A DNA stretch of 15,310 nt from positions 1-15,310 of the forward strand of contig JAGGWA010000023.1 of assembly GCA_021157745.1 (NCBI GenBank). Direction: 5' to 3'. Both the position numbers and the translations under genes were made by a program. The notes beneath the pieces were generated by a model. The model ran no database searches. It worked only from the letters and a program-made list of their open reading frames with translations, and had not been told where the DNA came from. Of this stretch, positions 14,912-15,310 are shown piece after piece (within the stretch, counting starts at the first letter, position 1; every line of letters begins with the position of its first letter). The stretch comes from Thermoplasmata archaeon. GTDB taxonomy: Archaea; Thermoplasmatota; E2; UBA202; JdFR-43.

Positions 14912-15310
14912 TAGCGAAAGGTTGTTATGGGATAGCTTTGAGTCCTTTGCCCTTCCTAATAATTTTCTCAATCTTAGCTATTTTCAACAATAATTTTGTT
15001 ATTCTTGCCTTTATAGCTGCCATTGTTCAATCTTTCTTTCTTTACTTTTTTAGAGATGTTGAAAGGAGAACAGGCGATGGAATAATATCTCCAGCAGATG
15101 GAAAAGTTTTGTATGTCAAAGGCAATGAGATAGCCATATTCATGAGCATATTCGACATGCATGTAAATCTTGCTCCATATGATGGAAAAATAGAGAAAAT
15201 GATCTATAAAAAGGGAGAGCATAAGCCCGCATATGGAGATACAAGTAAAAATGAAAGAATGGAGATATACATGGATACAGAAATAGGCGAAATAGTTATC
15301 GCCCAAATAG
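14908..15310 (+). CDS. Archaetidylserine decarboxylase proenzyme (phosphatidylserine decarboxylase family, 3' end missing)
   Basis: 134 codons are visible before the window ends. The protein begins with a hydrophobic hairpin (about 10-46), then FFRDVERRTGDGIISPADGKVLYV (47-70) and FMSIFDMHVNLAP (78-90), both diagnostic for this family. Asp64 (SPADG) and His85 are the expected members of the catalytic and self-processing triad; the Gly-Ser cleavage site that forms the pyruvoyl group should lie beyond the right edge, about 70-80 codons on. In archaea it makes archaetidylethanolamine from archaetidylserine at the membrane. ATG 14908 overlaps the archaeosortase stop (ATGA), which ties the gene to lipid anchoring of surface proteins. 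Confidence 0.92.
   Translation, partial: MIAKGCYGIALSPLPFLIIFSILAIFNNNFVILAFIAAIVQSFFLYFFRDVERRTGDGIISPADGKVLYVKGNEIAIFMSIFDMHVNLAPYDGKIEKMIYKKGEHKPAYGDTSKNERMEIYMDTEIGEIVIAQI

Noticed and set aside
1..15310. tRNA, rRNA, CRISPR array, insertion sequence or defence island
   Set aside because: No intergenic gap exceeds 100 bases, none shows a cloverleaf, repeat-spacer or terminal-inverted-repeat pattern, and no transposase, nuclease-toxin or Cas-like protein is encoded.

Overview
The window is a gene-dense, AT-rich stretch of an archaeal chromosome. Archaeal markers are the A-type ATP synthase subunits AtpB and AtpD, a UPF0147 protein, archaeal-type GlyRS, an archaeosortase, archaeal IorAB, and TATA boxes about 25 bases upstream of transcript starts, several of them apparently leaderless. 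A euryarchaeote is likely. Thermoplasmatota (for example an Aciduliprofundum-like peptide fermenter) is my best guess, from gene content and style only. There are 17 protein genes, two of them cut by the window edges. I see no rRNA, tRNA, CRISPR array or mobile element, and no intergenic gap longer than 100 bases.

Layout. (1) 1-1492, plus strand: the 3' half of iorA and all of iorB (indolepyruvate:ferredoxin oxidoreductase), overlapping at ATGA. (2) 1547-1810, plus: UPF0147 protein with its own promoter. (3) 1831-4241, minus: a 68-aa small conserved protein with its own promoter, then (reading leftwards from 4241) atpB, atpD and a 50-aa single-pass membrane protein. atpB heads this transcript and atpA is not next to it. 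(4) 4338-7096, plus: a soluble GAF-PAS histidine kinase, a compact metal-dependent deaminase-like protein and an isochorismatase-family hydrolase. (5) 7082-8437, minus: a B12-binding-type radical SAM protein whose 3' end overlaps the hydrolase gene tail-to-tail. (6) 8533-11535, plus: a four-CBS-domain protein, glycyl-tRNA synthetase and a lipoprotein cyclophilin. (7) 11564 to the right edge, plus: gcvT, xseA, xseB, an archaeosortase and an archaetidylserine decarboxylase (cut by the edge), every junction overlapping.

Functional threads. IorAB points to ferredoxin-linked oxidation of aromatic 2-oxoacids from amino-acid breakdown. The archaeosortase/decarboxylase pair is the most informative neighbourhood: in haloarchaea, archaeosortase A-dependent lipid anchoring of surface proteins depends on archaetidylserine synthase and decarboxylase, and here the two genes share an ATGA junction. 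A complete exonuclease VII (XseA+XseB), mainly a bacterial enzyme, sits in the same operon. Most other genes are housekeeping. I did not find a clearly new multi-gene system; the best leads are the archaeosortase-lipid operon, the small membrane protein ending the ATP synthase transcript, and the compact deaminase plus hydrolase behind the kinase.
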